From: a candidate division TA06 bacterium SM23_40
Lineage (GTDB): Bacteria; LJUI01; SM1-40
NCBI GenBank assembly: GCA_001303705.1
Contig: LJUI01000157.1
Span: 1 to 7,893 of the forward strand
Reading direction: 5' to 3'
DNA length: 7,893 nucleotides
How positions within the stretch are numbered: position 1 is the first letter of the stretch; each line of letters opens with the position of its first letter. The notes below the pieces were generated by a model. That model had not been told where the DNA came from. It did no database searches and saw only the letters and a program-made list of their open reading frames with translations. Both the position numbers and the translations under genes were made by a program. Positions 6,211-7,893 of this stretch are shown in pieces.

Positions 6211-6611
6211 CGCAGATCATTCTCCCCAGCACGATCAAGCCTTCTGGGCTCTGGAAGAAGAGGGGAGAAGCGTTTCGCTTGAAGCTCGCACGCAAGCAGA
6301 TTTGGAACCCGAATGGGCGGATTCCAAAGCTTCACGAGCATCCCGGTCGCCAGATTGGTAAGCCTGCCGGCACCTACGTGCTCGATCTGGTTGAGCGCCG
6401 GAAGGCCATCATTCTTTGCTGGCGCTGTCAGCCTCACTTCAATCACAAGAGAGCCAACTACTACAAGGATATGCGCTTCTCGCATGTCGTCGGTCGCTGC
6501 GACGGCTGTCGCGAGTACATGAATCATCAGACCAAGCTGTATATCCACGAATCTTTTCTCGGGGAGCCTGGCGGCCAGACGTGGGCTGGTCAGGTTTGGA
6601 CCCCGCTATAG
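6207..6611 (+). CDS. CxxC-CxxC zinc-binding protein of unknown function, 134 aa
   Basis: GTG 6207 overlaps the preceding stop (GTGA), with a short GAGG at 6198-6201. The N-terminal half is basic (IKPSGLWKKRGEAFRLKLARK). The C-terminal half holds CWRC (C71, C74) and CDGC (C98, C101), 23 residues apart, bracketing an aromatic/basic stretch (NHKRANYYKDMRFSHVVG). This is a treble-clef or zinc-ribbon-like arrangement that should bind one zinc ion. After it comes REYMNHQTKLYIHESFL and a Gly/Trp-rich end. Similar two-knuckle proteins of about this size occur in phage head modules without a known role. It may bind nucleic acid or stabilise a virion part. It is placed ten bases before the next start and is plainly in the capsid block. 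Confidence 0.75.
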   Translation: MTQIILPSTIKPSGLWKKRGEAFRLKLARKQIWNPNGRIPKLHEHPGRQIGKPAGTYVLDLVERRKAIILCWRCQPHFNHKRANYYKDMRFSHVVGRCDGCREYMNHQTKLYIHESFLGEPGGQTWAGQVWTPL

Positions 6612-6621
6612 GAGCTATGAG

Positions 6622-7344
6622 ATGGAGCTTGCATACATCCTTTCCGGTGGTGCCCCTGTCATCAAGAGGTACATGGCGGGGACGACGATGTCGACTGCCG
6701 GAATCCCTCTGCTCGGTGCGGTCGACGCCGCGACGGACTTGGCAAGTGTTGAGCCGATGGCGGCTTCTACTGCCGTTAATCAGGGCAGTCAGGTGGGTTT
6801 ACTGCTCGATACGTCTGGGACGGTTGCTGCGACTGGCGTCACAGACTCGGATGACTTGATGGTCTCGGTGATCATCAATCCTGATGCTGTGCTTCGTGCT
6901 CGCATGAATAACGGTACCTCCTCCAATACGGCACTGGCGCTCACGTCTGCCACGGCGGCTGATACCACCGGGGCGACGATCACCGGGGCGACGACCTTTG
7001 ACAATGGTGCAGTTTGGGGCTACTCGGGAAGCAATGTCGGTCAATTCCGGCGCTGTGACGATACGGCGGGGAGCCTATCGATCAACTTCACGAACGGCAT
7101 TCTGACGACGGACGAGTATATCGCCATTCACGGCTTTCCGTGCTCGGTCGAGCTCACCAACTGGGAGTGCTACGACCTGACGACCGATCTCACCCAGGTC
7201 ATTGCTCAGACGGCGGTCACGGACATGGACGACTTCGCGACCGTCGATCTTGAGATGCGAGACATCAGTGATGATGGTAGAAACAAGAGCTACTACCATC
7301 TCATCGCCAATAATCATCTGTTTGGCTCGTGCTCGATCGCGTAG
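6622..7344 (+). CDS. Probable capsid decoration or accessory head protein
   Basis: AGGAG at 6610-6614 lies seven bases before ATG 6622. The 240-residue product is rich in Thr, Ala, Gly and Asp, poor in charge, and reads as a beta protein: an N-terminal LSGGAPVIKRYMAG strand-turn, a long region of small residues, VMVSVIINPDAVLRA-type strands in the middle, a GATITGATTFDNG turn repeat (around residues 115-130) and a more polar C-terminal part (NWECYDLTTDLTQVIAQTAV). Proteins beginning with this '..GGAPVIK.......G.PLL' pattern directly upstream of the major capsid gene are known in environmental phages as uncharacterised virion proteins. Capsid decoration or cement is therefore inferred from position and composition, not from a diagnostic motif. 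Codons here end in T more often than in the upstream genes, perhaps reflecting high expression or a different history. Confidence 0.75.
   Translation: MELAYILSGGAPVIKRYMAGTTMSTAGIPLLGAVDAATDLASVEPMAASTAVNQGSQVGLLLDTSGTVAATGVTDSDDLMVSVIINPDAVLRARMNNGTSSNTALALTSATAADTTGATITGATTFDNGAVWGYSGSNVGQFRRCDDTAGSLSINFTNGILTTDEYIAIHGFPCSVELTNWECYDLTTDLTQVIAQTAVTDMDDFATVDLEMRDISDDGRNKSYYHLIANNHLFGSCSIA
6966..6994 (+). repeat. 15-base tandem repeat, two copies
   Basis: CACCGGGGCGACGA occurs at 6966-6979 and again at 6981-6994, a 15-base period. In frame it encodes a doubled TGAT unit (TTGATITGATT) in the accessory head protein. It looks like an internal in-frame duplication that lengthens a loop or strand by five residues. 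Confidence 0.7.
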
Positions 7345-7368
7345 TGATCGGGTGGATAGGAGGCTATG

Positions 7369-7893
7369 ATGGCTGTACCGCACATCAGTGAGAACTTTGG
7401 AGACCTTCTGGACCCGAGATTCCAGAGGATCTTCGATGAGGAGTATAAGCAGCTCCAATCGATGATCCCAGAGCTCTATACCGACGTCCCGTCGAATGGC
7501 CGGAACAACATGATGTGGAGCGAGGTCGGCACGCTACCGGACTTCGATCAGTTTAGTGGCATGGTCGGATACCACTCGCAGAATCAGGGCTACGACACGA
7601 CGGCGACCTATCTGGAGTTCACCAACGGGATCCAGGTCGAGCGGAAGCTCTTTGACGACGACCAGTACAACGTGATCGATCAGAGGCCGAGAGCCCTTGC
7701 TGCATCAGCGGCGAGGACCCGTGAGAAGCACGGGGCAGCGCCATTCAACAACGCCTTCGCTGTGGATACGACCTTCTACAGCAACTCGGAGGCGGTGGCG
7801 CTGTGCTCCAACTCGCACACGACGACCTCTGGAGCCTCGACTGCGAACGGCTTCGACAATCTTGTGACGACGGCTCTCTCGGCTGTGGCACTC
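7369..7893 (+). CDS. Major capsid protein, Mu gpT-like (5' part)
   Basis: The frame is open to the window end, giving 175 residues of a longer protein. AGGAGG at 7358-7363 is followed by two adjacent ATGs; the second (7369) has the better five-base spacing, the first (7366) only two. The visible chain matches the layout of the Mu gpT major head subunit family (HK97-type fold): an N-terminal helical arm (DPRFQRIFDEEYKQLQSMIP), then VPSNGRNNMMWSEVGTLPDF where gpT has a 'VNSSTRANTYGWLGKFPSLKE'-like stretch, then YLEFTNGIQVERKLFDDDQY aligned with 'FEGTVGISRDDFEDDNL', an ALAASAARTREKH helix and ALCSNSH (C146, H150), comparable to gpT's 'G..FFDKEHPV' region. Position after the scaffold-like and accessory genes fits. 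The C-terminal half is outside the window. Confidence 0.85.
   Translation, partial: MAVPHISENFGDLLDPRFQRIFDEEYKQLQSMIPELYTDVPSNGRNNMMWSEVGTLPDFDQFSGMVGYHSQNQGYDTTATYLEFTNGIQVERKLFDDDQYNVIDQRPRALAASAARTREKHGAAPFNNAFAVDTTFYSNSEAVALCSNSHTTTSGASTANGFDNLVTTALSAVAL

Noticed and set aside
6416-6859. A 147-codon + strand frame spanning two genes
   Set aside because: It overlaps the end of the zinc protein and the start of the accessory head protein in another frame, with Arg/Ser/Leu-rich composition and no domain.

Overview
This window is part of the head and DNA-packaging module of a tailed double-stranded DNA bacteriophage or prophage (Caudoviricetes). The base composition is GC-rich, with mostly G/C-ending codons, which suggests a high-GC bacterial host. 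No host gene, integrase, tRNA, CRISPR array or insertion sequence is visible. Every gene I support reads on the + strand.

Layout, left to right. First comes the 3' end of a probable small terminase (3-275). It is followed by a 110-residue beta-rich virion-type protein (275-607) and the large terminase, an ATPase-nuclease with a four-cysteine zinc-ribbon insert (582-2330). Next are two very small, very basic proteins (2333-2512, 2512-2679), the portal (2693-5044), a helical protein (5041-5421) and a Com-like zinc-finger protein (5378-5587). A non-coding gap of about 100 bases holds three small stem-loops, the last an intrinsic terminator (5634-5663). Beyond it lie an acidic/helical scaffold-like gene that is frameshifted in this sequence (5685-6210), a 134-residue CxxC...CxxC protein (6207-6611), a probable capsid-accessory protein (6622-7344) and the start of a Mu gpT-like major capsid protein, which runs off the window (7369-7893).

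The genes fit one morphogenetic pathway. The scaffold-like protein and major capsid protein would build the procapsid around the portal, the terminase subunits would package DNA through the portal, and the accessory protein would probably bind the shell. Most neighbours overlap by 1 to 44 bases or are separated by a few bases with a Shine-Dalgarno sequence, indicating translational coupling. The terminator splits the run into a packaging/portal block and a capsid block, which would let capsid proteins be expressed at a different level.

No complete novel system is evident. The points most worth checking are the scaffold-gene frameshift, the pairing of a Com-like putative RNA-binding protein with a hairpin-rich leader directly downstream, the zinc ribbon inside the large terminase, and the beta-rich virion-type protein between the two terminase genes.
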